DNA of 64,000 nt from Roseivirga seohaensis. Lineage in GTDB: Bacteria; Bacteroidota; Bacteroidia; Cytophagales; Cyclobacteriaceae. Positions within the stretch are counted from its first letter, which is position 1. Every line of letters begins with the position of its first letter. The notes under the pieces were generated by a model. That model saw nothing but the letters and a program-made list of their open reading frames with translations. It had not been told where the DNA came from and made no database searches. Below, piece by piece: positions 53,472 through 61,995 of the stretch. The DNA is taken from the NCBI RefSeq assembly GCF_001592945.1, contig NZ_LRPB01000048.1, positions 1-64,000 on the forward strand, given 5' to 3'. A program made the position numbers and the translations under genes.

Positions 53472-54569
53472 CTAAAGCACACCTTTGGTACTCGGCAGAA
53501 TGTCCATTTCATCTGCATTTCGTTTTACCGCCATTTTAATGGCCTTAGCAAAAGCTTTAAAAATAGACTCGATTTTGTGATGCTCATTATCGCCTTCTAC
53601 CTTAATATTTAGGTTGCATTTGGCGGCATCGGAAAAGGATTTAAAGAAATGCATAAACATTTCTGTTGGCATATCGCCCACCATTTCACGCTTGAATTCA
53701 GCTTCCCAAACCAACCAAGGCCTTCCACTAAAGTCGATGGCCACTTGAGCCAAAGCTTCGTCCATGGGAAGTAGAAAACCATAGCGGTTCAAACCCTTTT
53801 TATCCCCTATAGCCAATGCATAAGCTTCGCCCAAAGCTAAAGCGGTATCTTCAATCGTGTGGTGTTCATCAATATGTAAATCACCTTTCACCTTTACGGT
53901 TAAGTCTGCTCCAGAGTGTTTCCCCAATTGATCGAGCATGTGATCGAAAAAGCCCAAACCAGTTTCATTATTGCATTGGCCTGTTCCGTCTAAATTTAAC
54001 TGAATGAGAATATCCGTCTCTTTGGTTACACGATGTACTTCTGCTTTTCTCTGAGGCATTTGCAAGAACCTGAAAATCTCATCCCAACTATTCGTACTTA
54101 ATGCTGCTTTAGGGTTTTGTTCTTCAGTAATAAAAATCGCCTTTGCCCCTAGGTTTTCTGCCAATTGAATGTCGGTTTCCCTATCGCCCAAAACAAAAGA
54201 ATTTGCCAAATCATAATCACCACTAGTGAATTGAGTAAGCAAAGCCGTTCCAGGTTTACGCGTTGGTGCGTTCTCGTGGGCAAAAGTACGGTCGATGATA
54301 ATTTCATCAAAAACAACCCCTTCACCCTCAAGAGTTTTGAGCATTTTATTCTGCGCTGGCCAAAAAGTTTCTTCTGGGAAAGAATCCGTCCCTAATCCAT
54401 CTTGATTGGTCACCATCACAAGTAGATAGTCTAGCTGCTCGGCAATTTTCCTTAGGTTAGAAATGGCCCCAGGCAAAAACTCAAGTTTTTCTAAAGAGTC
54501 TACTTGAAAGTCGGTTTTGGGTTCAACGATGATCGTACCGTCACGATCTATAAAGAGTATTTTTTTCAT
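53472..54569 (-). CDS. hisB: Bifunctional histidinol-phosphatase / imidazoleglycerol-phosphate dehydratase
   Basis: The start at 54569 ([17 protein letters not shown]) is chosen because the open frame continues 46 codons upstream only by reading through a palindromic repeat. The protein (about 365 residues) has a HAD phosphatase half with the DxD motif FIDRDGT and a dehydratase half with two metal motifs, [17 protein letters not shown] and [17 protein letters not shown]. It catalyses steps 7 and 9 of histidine synthesis. It is the last gene of the his cluster here; hisH, hisA, hisF and hisIE are not present in this window. Confidence 0.95.
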   Translation of the reverse strand: MKKILFIDRDGTIIVEPKTDFQVDSLEKLEFLPGAISNLRKIAEQLDYLLVMVTNQDGLGTDSFPEETFWPAQNKMLKTLEGEGVVFDEIIIDRTFAHENAPTRKPGTALLTQFTSGDYDLANSFVLGDRETDIQLAENLGAKAIFITEEQNPKAALSTNSWDEIFRFLQMPQRKAEVHRVTKETDILIQLNLDGTGQCNNETGLGFFDHMLDQLGKHSGADLTVKVKGDLHIDEHHTIEDTALALGEAYALAIGDKKGLNRYGFLLPMDEALAQVAIDFSGRPWLVWEAEFKREMVGDMPTEMFMHFFKSFSDAAKCNLNIKVEGDNEHHKIESIFKAFAKAIKMAVKRNADEMDILPSTKGVL

Positions 54570-54590
54570 CATTTGGTTAAATAGGTTGTT

Positions 54591-54715
54591 CGTCATTGCG
54601 AGGAGGCTTTCTTGCGATAGCAAAGAAAGGTGACGAAGCAATCTCTTTATAAGGTACAGTGAGATTGCTTCGTCACGAGCCATTGCTTTCGCATGGTTCG
54701 TTTCTCGCAATGACG
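54591..54715. repeat. Dispersed palindromic repeat, copy 4, between hisC and hisB
   Basis: The outer arms CGTCATTGCGAG (54591-54602) and CTCGCAATGACG (54704-54715) match perfectly over 12 bp. The inner arms GTGACGAAGCAATCTC (54630-54645) and GAGATTGCTTCGTCAC (54661-54676) match over 16 bp. This is the most complete copy. It starts three bases after the hisC stop codon and ends 21 bases before hisB, so it sits inside the operon and would form a long hairpin in the mRNA. Confidence 0.9.
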
Positions 54716-54718
54716 GGT

Positions 54719-55765
54719 TTAATTTAAGTTTTTGAGCGCTTCAATTAGCAATTCATTTTCTTTTTCAGTGCCCACAGTAATTCTAATTCCGCCTTCGCAA
54801 AGCGCTACTTTAGAACGGTCGCGCAGAATGATTTTCTGTTCGATTAGCTTTTTATATACTTCTGAAACATTCTCTAATTTCACTAAAAAGAAGTTTGAAT
54901 CCGTAGGGAAAATCGTTTTAATCATAGGGATTTGCTTTAAAGCTTCTCCTAAAGATTCTCGGTTTTTCAAAATTTGATCAACCATCCTATCCTTCTTCAT
55001 AAGGTTTTCTAATGCTTTTAAAACAGTTTTTTGAACTAAGCCACTTAGGTTATAAGGTGCTTTAATTTTGTTCAAAATGGCCAGTATTTCTTCCGAAGCT
55101 AAAGCCATTCCTAGCCTTAGGGCCGCTAAACCCCAAGCTTTACTGAAAGTTTGAAGCACCAACAAGTTGGGGAATTCTTCAAGCCTCAGCGCAAAACTCT
55201 GTCTACTTGTAAAATCTACATAAGCCTCGTCTACCAAAACAATACCTTTGAAAAACCGCAATACTTCTTCGATCTTATCCAAGGAAACATCATTGCCTGT
55301 TGGGTTATTGGGCGAACAGATAAAGATGATTTTCGTGTTTTCGTCAACGGCCGATTTAATTGCCTCCACATCCAAATCATAATCGGCTGTTAGCAGTACT
55401 TCGCGTGCTTCTACATTATTGATGTCGGCACTTACCTTATACATACCGTAAGTAGGCGGATTGATGATCACATTATCCTTTCCCGGCTCGCAGAAAGCTC
55501 GGAATAATAAATCTATAGGTTCATCGCTACCGTTTCCTAAAAAGATGTTTTCTGACCTCACCCCTTTGATTTGAGCAATTCTAGTTTTCAACTCCTTTTG
55601 GTATGGATCAGGATAGCGATTCCAATCCTCTTCCGTAATTGAACCCAGTGGGTTTTCGTTGGCATCCAAAAAGACGCCTTCATTGCCTTTATAATCATCT
55701 CTGGCAGACGAATAAGGCACCAACTTCTGCAAGTGCGTTCTTAAAAGTGCGTTCGGATCAAACAT
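54719..55765 (-). CDS. hisC: Histidinol-phosphate aminotransferase
   Basis: The 348-residue protein is a class I/II PLP aminotransferase of the HisC type: [50 protein letters not shown] and the PLP lysine in [20 protein letters not shown]. It converts imidazole acetol phosphate and glutamate to histidinol phosphate. Its start overlaps the hisD stop by eight bases and it is separated from hisB by a palindromic repeat of about 125 bp. Confidence 0.96.
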   Translation of the reverse strand: MFDPNALLRTHLQKLVPYSSARDDYKGNEGVFLDANENPLGSITEEDWNRYPDPYQKELKTRIAQIKGVRSENIFLGNGSDEPIDLLFRAFCEPGKDNVIINPPTYGMYKVSADINNVEAREVLLTADYDLDVEAIKSAVDENTKIIFICSPNNPTGNDVSLDKIEEVLRFFKGIVLVDEAYVDFTSRQSFALRLEEFPNLLVLQTFSKAWGLAALRLGMALASEEILAILNKIKAPYNLSGLVQKTVLKALENLMKKDRMVDQILKNRESLGEALKQIPMIKTIFPTDSNFFLVKLENVSEVYKKLIEQKIILRDRSKVALCEGGIRITVGTEKENELLIEALKNLN

Positions 55766-57047
55766 TGTTCAATGATTTAAGTCTCAAAGTAACCGCATTC
55801 TTATGTGCTTCAAGCAATTCAGCTTCGGCCATAATTTCTACCACAGGCCCTAAATTCTTAAGTCCTTCTTCAGTAATTTCCTGATAGGTAATTTTCTTCA
55901 CATAACTATCTAAAGAAACACCGCTGTACATTTTTGCATAGCCATTGGTAGGCAAAGTATGATTTGTACCCGAAGCATAATCACCTGCCGATTCTGGCGT
56001 ATAATTCCCAATAAATACAGAACCTGCATTAATAATTTGATCCGCTACTTCCCATGGTTTCTCAACACATAGAATCAAGTGCTCCGCTCCGTATTCGTTT
56101 AATAAATCAATGGCCTGATCTCTATTCTCTAACACAATTGACACACTGTTTTTCAAGGCCTTGGAAGCTAATTCTGCGCGTGGTAAAGCTAATAATTGCG
56201 TTTGCACTTCTTGTTGAACCGCATTAACAATTTCGTCAGAAGAAGCCACCAACACCACTTGAGAGTCGGCACCGTGTTCTGCTTGCGAGAGCAAATCCGC
56301 AGCTACGAAAGCTGGAATGGCTGTTTCATCTGCATACACTGCAACTTCCGATGGGCCAGCAGGCATATCAATAGCCAATCCATATTTGGTGGAAAGCTGT
56401 TTGGCAGCAGTTACATACTGGTTTCCTGGCCCAAAAATTTTATTCACTTTCGGAATAGTGGCGGTTCCAAATGTTAAAGCTGCAATGGCTTGGGCTCCGC
56501 CTACTTTGTAAACCTTAGTGACGCCCACCAGTTGTGCCGTAAACAAAATTGCTGGGTTTACATTTCCGCTTTTATCTGGAGGCGTACATAACACAATTTC
56601 TTTACAGCCTGCAATTTTAGCCGGAACGGCCAACATCAAAACGGTAGAAAATAGTGGCGCAGTACCTCCAGGGATGTACAAACCAACCTTTTCAATGGCT
56701 ACCGATTTGCGATAGCAATTCACACCGGGCATGGTTTCAACCTTCAATACTTCCCCTTTTTGGGCAGCGTGAAAAGTCTCAATGTTCTGTTTTGCCATGC
56801 GAATAGCAGCTTTCAATTCTTCTGGCACCAAACCTATGGCGGCATCTAGTTCAGCCGAAGACACCTCGAAATTGGTAATTTCCACTCCATCAAACTTCTT
56901 GGTAAAGTCGATCAAAGCCTGATCTCCTTCTGTTTTCACGGTTTCCATTACAGGCTTTACTATGGCCTCAATGGTTTCCAATTCCATAGTAGGCCGCTTT
57001 AATAAAGCTTCCCACTCTTCTCTTTTGGGGTTAATAGAAAGAATCAT
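55758..57047 (-). CDS. hisD: Histidinol dehydrogenase
   Basis: The 429-residue protein oxidises L-histidinol to L-histidine in two NAD-dependent steps with zinc. It has the conserved GLYIPGGTAPLFSTVLMLA, FGPGNQYVTAAKQL, DMPAGPSEVAVYADE, LLSQAEHGADSQVVLV and TPESAGDYASGTNHTLPT motifs. Length is normal. It overlaps hisG by four bases at its start and hisC by eight bases at its end, so the three are translationally coupled. Confidence 0.97.
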   Translation of the reverse strand: MILSINPKREEWEALLKRPTMELETIEAIVKPVMETVKTEGDQALIDFTKKFDGVEITNFEVSSAELDAAIGLVPEELKAAIRMAKQNIETFHAAQKGEVLKVETMPGVNCYRKSVAIEKVGLYIPGGTAPLFSTVLMLAVPAKIAGCKEIVLCTPPDKSGNVNPAILFTAQLVGVTKVYKVGGAQAIAALTFGTATIPKVNKIFGPGNQYVTAAKQLSTKYGLAIDMPAGPSEVAVYADETAIPAFVAADLLSQAEHGADSQVVLVASSDEIVNAVQQEVQTQLLALPRAELASKALKNSVSIVLENRDQAIDLLNEYGAEHLILCVEKPWEVADQIINAGSVFIGNYTPESAGDYASGTNHTLPTNGYAKMYSGVSLDSYVKKITYQEITEEGLKNLGPVVEIMAEAELLEAHKNAVTLRLKSLNNV

Positions 57048-57904
57048 AGAATCATTTTTTCAATTGGCACCACTAAAATCCCTTGCGCTCCTGCATTACG
57101 GAGTTCCTCAATAATCTCCCAAAAATCATCCTCCTGTATTACAGAGTGAACAGAACTCCAACCCTCAGTCGCCAAAGGCAAAACAGTTGGGCTTTTCATT
57201 CCAGGAAGAATATTGATAATGCTCTCCAAAGAATTATTAGGCGCATTTAACAATATGTACTTATTGTTTTTTGCCGTCTGAACTGAATCAATTCTAAAAA
57301 TAAGTCGATCGAGGATTTCCTTTTTCTCCGCTGAAAGATTCTTGTTGGCCAGCATTACTGCTTCCGACTTAAAAATTACTTCTACCTCCTTAAGGCCATT
57401 GCTCATTAAGGTAGAGCCAGAACTAACGATGTCACAAATTCCATAGGCCAAACCAATGCTCGGGGCAATTTCTACAGAACCACTAATTTCGTGAATGTCG
57501 GCATTGATGTTATTCGCTTTGAGGTAATCGCCTAAAATTTTCGGGTACGAAGTGGCCAAGCTCTTGCCTTCAAAATCTTGAATTCCATTGTAAGTTTCTG
57601 CTTTATCTATAGCCAAAGAAAGGCGGCATTTTGAAAAGCCGAGCTTCTTCACCCAATCCACTTGTTTATCCTTTTCTTCAGCTTCATTGGCGCCTACAAT
57701 TCCAATATCTGCAATTCCATCTTGAACGTAACCCGGAATATCGTCATCCCTTAAAAAGAGAAACTCCATAGGAAAATTTGAAGCTTCGGCCTTAAGCTTA
57801 CCCATGCCGTTATTTACTTTAATACCACATTCTTTAATTAATGCGAGGGAATCATCGCTTAATCTGCCACTTTTCTGTACTGCTATGCGCAAAGTATTTT
57901 TCAT
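57044..57904 (-). CDS. hisG: ATP phosphoribosyltransferase, long form
   Basis: The 286-residue protein catalyses the first step of histidine synthesis, joining ATP and PRPP. It is the long type: catalytic domain about 1-215 (LRIAVQKSGRLSDDSLALIK, GYVQDGIADIGIVGANEAEE, DIVSSGSTLMSNGLKEVEVI) and a C-terminal ACT-like regulatory domain (about 216-286), which allows feedback inhibition by histidine. It therefore should not need HisZ. It is the first enzyme gene of the operon, 184 nt after a His-rich leader peptide ORF. Confidence 0.96.
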   Translation of the reverse strand: MKNTLRIAVQKSGRLSDDSLALIKECGIKVNNGMGKLKAEASNFPMEFLFLRDDDIPGYVQDGIADIGIVGANEAEEKDKQVDWVKKLGFSKCRLSLAIDKAETYNGIQDFEGKSLATSYPKILGDYLKANNINADIHEISGSVEIAPSIGLAYGICDIVSSGSTLMSNGLKEVEVIFKSEAVMLANKNLSAEKKEILDRLIFRIDSVQTAKNNKYILLNAPNNSLESIINILPGMKSPTVLPLATEGWSSVHSVIQEDDFWEIIEELRNAGAQGILVVPIEKMIL

Positions 57905-58088
57905 CTGTATGATTTTGTAGAGTTCAGGTAAATCAAATTTTAAAGCATACCTAACCCTAAATGTTTAGAAATTGATTTGATTTTTTTCAGAAAAGCGAGC
58001 ATAAGCGAACTGCTAAACTGAAATGGGTAATAAATTGAATCGAATGTGCCGACAGAACCTGCCGGGTAGGGTGTTATATATATCTCTC
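57905..58088 (-). promoter_or_regulatory. his operon leader RNA, candidate attenuator
   Basis: This 184-nt stretch lies between the leader-peptide stop and hisG. On the minus strand CCGGCAG-GTT-CTGTCGG (58065-58049) forms a seven-pair hairpin with one G-U, and TTTCAG/CTGAAA arms (58023 and 57985) enclose about 27 nt. Just upstream, ATCTCTC-GTAA-GAGAGAT spans the leader stop (58099-58082), and TGCAC-CTCAT-GTGCA lies within the leader (58125-58111). These could be alternate structures of an attenuator, but none has a good U-tract, so the stop mechanism is unproven. Confidence 0.55.
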
Positions 58089-58157
58089 TTACGAGAGATG
58101 ATGGAAATGATGCACATGAGGTGCAGTAGTAGAAGCGATATGTGTGTTTTTCAACAT
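58089..58157 (-). CDS. hisL: His-rich leader peptide of the his operon
   Basis: A 22-codon ORF (ATG at 58157, TAA ending at 58089) encodes six histidines, five of them in PHVHHFHHLS at the end of the peptide; the first is residue 6. It lies on the same strand as hisGDCB, only seven bases after the promoter -7 box and 184 nt before hisG. This matches the logic of enterobacterial his leader peptides: scarce charged tRNA-His makes the ribosome pause and lets transcription go on. The reading frame, His content, promoter and position agree. Sequence is unlike the known E. coli leader outside the His run. Confidence 0.88.
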   Translation of the reverse strand: MLKNTHIASTTAPHVHHFHHLS

Positions 58158-58163
58158 CGAGAG

Positions 58164-58194
58164 CAAAGGTAACTAAGCAAATGGTTTAGACAAA
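58164..58194 (-). promoter_or_regulatory. Bacteroidota-type promoter of the his operon
   Basis: On the minus strand TTTG (58194-58191), a 19-nt spacer and TACCTTTG (58171-58164) match the Bacteroidota consensus TTTG-N19-21-TAnnTTTG exactly. The ATG of the leader peptide lies seven bases downstream of the -7 box, so transcription would start at or a few bases before it and leave almost no 5' untranslated region. Confidence 0.8.
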
Positions 58195-58363
58195 AGTTAT
58201 TTTAAAAAAGGTAGATATTCGCGTCTTCAATACATTCTAACCTTATCATAAGATTTTCTCCTACCTTAATTTTATTTAATCAGCTTAATGAATTAACAAA
58301 AGTTAGATTGTATTAAATTGCTCTCCTCAAAATATTTCAAAACATTATACAACCATTCTTAAC
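58195..58363. other. Promoter-side gap before the thioredoxin-like gene
   Basis: This AT-rich region must contain the promoter of the plus-strand gene at 58364. I see no clear -33/-7 pair and no other gene. Confidence 0.4.
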
Positions 58364-59245
58364 ATGAAGTTATTTTTTTCAGTCCTGCTCACTTTTTTAA
58401 TCTTTAACGCTACTGCTCAGGAAATTACCACTTATAAAAACGCTGAAGGGCAAAGTCATTTGGCTGGAAAATTCCCCGTGGAATACTTACAGCAGGATAG
58501 TGTTTATCAGCAGTGGTTTAATAAAAATTATGCTGAATTCACGGTAGAAAAAGGCGATAACAAATGGAAGAAAGCCTTGAAAAACACTCAGGTGGATATC
58601 TACTTAGGCACATGGTGTGGTGACAGTCAAAAATGGGTACCGAGTTTTCTGAAATTATGGGATGAATTGGGTTTAGATCGAAATCAACTCTCTTTTACTG
58701 CGCTTTATGATGGAGAAGAGAAATACAAACAAGGACCAAAAGGAGAGGAAAAAGGTAAGAAAATTCACAGAGTACCAACTTTCATTTTCAAGAATAATGG
58801 AGAAGAATATGCTAGAATTGTAGAAACTCCGCGCAATGATTTAAAAACCGACTTGGCCCAAATTGCCTTAGGCTATCCTTCAGAACCCAATTACAGAGCA
58901 GCTACCTATTTGCTTGATTTATTCGAGCAAAATTCCATGACAGACATATATAAGGATGCGAATACTCATCTTAATGAGGCCTACCACTTGGTTGGCAAAA
59001 GTAGCGAATTACACACTTTAGGCAGAGTTTTAATGAGTTCTGACAGGGTTGAACAAGGGTTGTTGGTATTACAGTTCAACACAATCATTAATCCTTATAC
59101 TCCGAGTGTGCTTAATCGTTATGGAAATGCTCTGGCTGAAAATGGTCAAAAAGAAATGGCCATCGCTACTTTTGAAAAGGTTATTCAAATAAACCCAGAA
59201 GACGAAAATGCTTTAGCTCAACTCAAGAAATTAAAAGGAAACTAA
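58364..59245 (+). CDS. Secreted thioredoxin-like TPR protein with a single Cys
   Basis: The 293-residue protein has a signal peptide (MKLFFSVLLTFLIFNATA). A thioredoxin-fold domain (about 70-175) is marked by IYLGTWCGDSQKWVPSFLKL and HRVPTFIFKNNGEEYARIVE, the latter with the cis-proline. The usual CxxC is reduced to CGDS, so it has one Cys and cannot form the classic disulfide. The C-terminal part (about 190-293) has TPR-like helices (LNRYGNALAENGQKEMAIAT). It could be a thiol-transferase or a binding protein rather than an oxidoreductase. Confidence 0.78.
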   Translation: MKLFFSVLLTFLIFNATAQEITTYKNAEGQSHLAGKFPVEYLQQDSVYQQWFNKNYAEFTVEKGDNKWKKALKNTQVDIYLGTWCGDSQKWVPSFLKLWDELGLDRNQLSFTALYDGEEKYKQGPKGEEKGKKIHRVPTFIFKNNGEEYARIVETPRNDLKTDLAQIALGYPSEPNYRAATYLLDLFEQNSMTDIYKDANTHLNEAYHLVGKSSELHTLGRVLMSSDRVEQGLLVLQFNTIINPYTPSVLNRYGNALAENGQKEMAIATFEKVIQINPEDENALAQLKKLKGN

Positions 59246-59259
59246 AAAGCGAATTTGAC

Positions 59260-59616
59260 TTAGTCCATCTTCAAGAACTCTTCTTTAACCTTCTTGGGTA
59301 AACCTTCCACTACAAGGTTATAGGAGTGATCTATCAGTTCTTTTAGTAGATTTTCTGAAACTGTACCATCGGTTTTTACAGAATTCCAATGCTTTTTGTT
59401 CATGTGCCAGCCCGGGGTAATTCCGGGCTCTCTTTCACGTAATTCGGCAGCGTATTCAGGATCACATTTTAAATTGATGTATTCATAAACATCGAGGCCA
59501 GTGAGTGCAAACATTTTGCCCATTACTTTCAAAACCAATGTATCTGGCCCAAAAGGAGTGTGTTCTGTTACCCCTTTTTTAGCAATACAATATTCTCTGA
59601 ATTCATCAATGTACAT
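59260..59616 (-). CDS. MmcQ/YjbR family DNA-binding-fold protein
   Basis: The 118-residue protein has the YjbR double-wing pattern: FREYCIAKKGVTEHTPFGPD at the N-terminus, VLKVMGKMFALTGLDVYEYI and GWHMNKKHWNSVKTDG in the core, and a final helix LLKELIDHSYNLVVEGLPKK. The fold is like CyaY/DNA-binding proteins, but the function of these proteins is not established. It is 27 bp downstream of a small membrane-protein gene on the same strand, probably in one transcript with ispG. Confidence 0.88.
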   Translation of the reverse strand: MYIDEFREYCIAKKGVTEHTPFGPDTLVLKVMGKMFALTGLDVYEYINLKCDPEYAAELREREPGITPGWHMNKKHWNSVKTDGTVSENLLKELIDHSYNLVVEGLPKKVKEEFLKMD

Positions 59617-59643
59617 AGTTTAAAAAATTAGGTGAGACTATAC

Positions 59644-59868
59644 TTACATCCTTCCAATCGCTCTGCTTACTATCACAATTACTGCGATTAGAAACATTAT
59701 GATTGAAATTTTATTGATGGTGTGCATGGCCTTGATATTGAAGTTGGTAGGCCGCGAAGGATCCTTCTTTCTGAAAAAATATCCCAAAACAGGACCAAAA
59801 TTAAAGGCTTCTTTGGCGGTTAGTTTTGTATCCCTTTGCTCTTCATTTTTAATTTCTTCACTCATCAC
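59644..59868 (-). CDS. Small single-span membrane protein of unknown function
   Basis: The 74-residue protein has a charged N-terminal half (EIKNEEQRDTKLTAKEAFNF) and one membrane helix at about 53-71 (ISIIMFLIAVIVIVSRAIG). I recall similar small proteins beside ispG in Bacteroidota, which suggests a conserved neighbour but not a role. It begins 10 bases after the ispG stop. Confidence 0.7.
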   Translation of the reverse strand: MMSEEIKNEEQRDTKLTAKEAFNFGPVLGYFFRKKDPSRPTNFNIKAMHTINKISIIMFLIAVIVIVSRAIGRM

Positions 59869-59877
59869 ATTTCTATT

Positions 59878-61863
59878 TTAAAGTTCAGCACCTACCAATT
59901 CGGGTTCTAACCATTTGCCGTCTTCGCGAATAATGTCAATCAATTCGTCCACAGCCTTTTCAGAGGCTACTCCCCTTTTCATTACTTCCTGACCTTTATA
60001 CAAGGTAATCTTTCCTTTGCCCGAGCCCACATAACCGTAATCAGCATCGGCCATTTCGCCTGGGCCGTTTACGATACAACCCATGATTCCAATTTTCACT
60101 CCTTTCAAGTGATCGGTGCGTTTTCGGATCATAGCCGTAGTTTCTTGTAGATCGAACAAGGTTCTTCCGCAAGACGGACAAGAAATATATTCGGTTTTGG
60201 TCATTCGCGTACGAGCCGCTTGTAAAATACCAAAGCCTGTCTCGTTCTTCAACTTTAAATCAGCCAGTTGAGTTTCCTTATCGGACTGCTTATCTACTTG
60301 AAGCATTACACCGTCTCCAAATCCATCGACCAACAAACCACCAAAATCTGTAGAAGCATGAATCAAAAACTCTTCGGCATCAGTAACGGTGTAGTTTCTC
60401 GATACGATTACCGGAACCGATAATTTCCTTTTCACAAGTTCGAAAAAGAAACGTCTCAAAGCAGGCATGGCATGTTGATTCTCAGTTTCCAAAATCACAA
60501 CCAAGTTAGAAGCCTCCAACACCGTCATTACATCTTCCGACAATTCATCGGCTTTTAACTTTATGAAATTGAGTTGATCATCAGCATTTTCTGCTTCGGC
60601 CAATTGATCGAAAGTAAAAACAGGGTAACGATTCGTTTTATCTTCCAAGGCATTCCATTGCGGGTAATCAACCAATTCCTTCAATCCATTCGGCAGCATG
60701 AAATCGATCGCCTTATTGCCTGAATAAACGTAGTCTGCACCTTGGTCATTCATTCGCCATTTATCGGGTTCTGGCAAATAAAAGTGTCCAACGTTCTTTA
60801 AATCTTTAATGGTAATTTCTTCAAACTGACTCAAATCGGCAATAACACGCGGCACATTGGAAGCGCCAATATTCACTACTTCTCTCGACTGACGTTTGTG
60901 ATACAAGAATGGGGCAATTGGGTTTTCGTCAATCTCGGCAATGGTTTTGTGCTCATGTCGGTTATGATAACGATCGACAAGCTTTTGCGCCACTGGGGCT
61001 TCAAACTCTGGTTCCTCCGTCAACGAAACACGGACAGTGTCTCCTAGCCCATCTTCTAACAAAGTTCCAATCCCCACTGCGGACTTGATTCGGCCGTCTT
61101 CAGCTTCGCCTGCTTCGGTTACGCCCAAATGTAGCGGATAAGGTTTTAAGCCTTCTTCGTCTAATTTCTGTACCAACAAACGATAGGCCTCTACCATCAC
61201 TTGCGTGTTGCTGGACTTCATAGACAGCACGATATTATAGTACTCCAAGTCTTCGCAAATGCGCAAAAACTCAAGTGCCGATTCCACCATACCCAAGGCG
61301 GTATCGCCATAACGGCTCATGATTCTATCCGAAAGCGAGCCGTGATTCGTACCAATTCGCATGGCAGTTCCATGCGCTTTACAAATTTCTACTAAAGGCG
61401 TAAAACGCTCACGAATCCTGTCCAGCTCCGCCTGATAAGTTTCGTCAGTGTATTCTATATTTTCGAATTTCTTTTTATCGGCATAGTTGCCTGGGTTCAC
61501 CCTTACCTTTTCCACAATTTTGGCCGCCAGTTCGGCAGCATTTGGGGTGAAATGGATGTCGGCTACAAGTGGAACATTACAACCACGCTTTTTCAATTCT
61601 TCCTTAATAGCACGAAGATTTTCGGCTTCCTTTAAGCTTGGAGCCGTAATACGCACCAATTCGCAACCCGAAGCCACCATGCGCAAAGTTTGTTCCACCG
61701 AACCCATGGTGTCCATGGTATCAATGGTGGTCATCGACTGCACCACAATAGGGCGATCGCCACCAATGGTTACGCTGCCCACCTGAACCGGAATGGTTTT
61801 TCTTCGACTGTATTTTACTAGGCTGTTGCAGTATTTCTTTACTGCGCTTACTGCTGAATCCAT
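59878..61863 (-). CDS. ispG: 4-hydroxy-3-methylbut-2-enyl-diphosphate synthase, long form
   Basis: The 661-residue protein makes HMBPP in the methylerythritol phosphate isoprenoid pathway using a 4Fe-4S cluster. The N-terminal TIM barrel has VGSVTIGGDRPIVVQSMTTI and VPLVADIHFTPNAAELAAKI; the C-terminal cluster domain has SCPSCGRTLFDLQ and KIGIMGCIVNGPGEMADADY, giving the three Cys ligands. The about 270-residue insert between them is the known long form found in Bacteroidota and plants. TAACTTTG at 61888-61881 is a good -7 box, about 18 bases before the start. Confidence 0.96.
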   Translation of the reverse strand: MDSAVSAVKKYCNSLVKYSRRKTIPVQVGSVTIGGDRPIVVQSMTTIDTMDTMGSVEQTLRMVASGCELVRITAPSLKEAENLRAIKEELKKRGCNVPLVADIHFTPNAAELAAKIVEKVRVNPGNYADKKKFENIEYTDETYQAELDRIRERFTPLVEICKAHGTAMRIGTNHGSLSDRIMSRYGDTALGMVESALEFLRICEDLEYYNIVLSMKSSNTQVMVEAYRLLVQKLDEEGLKPYPLHLGVTEAGEAEDGRIKSAVGIGTLLEDGLGDTVRVSLTEEPEFEAPVAQKLVDRYHNRHEHKTIAEIDENPIAPFLYHKRQSREVVNIGASNVPRVIADLSQFEEITIKDLKNVGHFYLPEPDKWRMNDQGADYVYSGNKAIDFMLPNGLKELVDYPQWNALEDKTNRYPVFTFDQLAEAENADDQLNFIKLKADELSEDVMTVLEASNLVVILETENQHAMPALRRFFFELVKRKLSVPVIVSRNYTVTDAEEFLIHASTDFGGLLVDGFGDGVMLQVDKQSDKETQLADLKLKNETGFGILQAARTRMTKTEYISCPSCGRTLFDLQETTAMIRKRTDHLKGVKIGIMGCIVNGPGEMADADYGYVGSGKGKITLYKGQEVMKRGVASEKAVDELIDIIREDGKWLEPELVGAEL

Positions 61864-61995
61864 GCGTTTTATGCTTGCTCCAAAGTTAACTTGAAATGAA
61901 TTAAAATGTTAGACGAAATAGGGAAAGGTTGGGTGATCGTAGTAACTTCAATAATTGGTTTAAACAAAACTCAATAGCCGCATTCCAATTAAATC

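Noticed and set aside
54572-54710. N-terminal 46-codon extension of hisB
   Set aside because: It reads through the palindromic repeat; family alignment starts at the HAD motif with Met at 54569 or 54572.
57985-58023. Classic his terminator with U-tract
   Set aside because: The TTTCAG/CTGAAA arms are far apart and are followed by A residues on the transcribed strand, so they are not a canonical intrinsic terminator.
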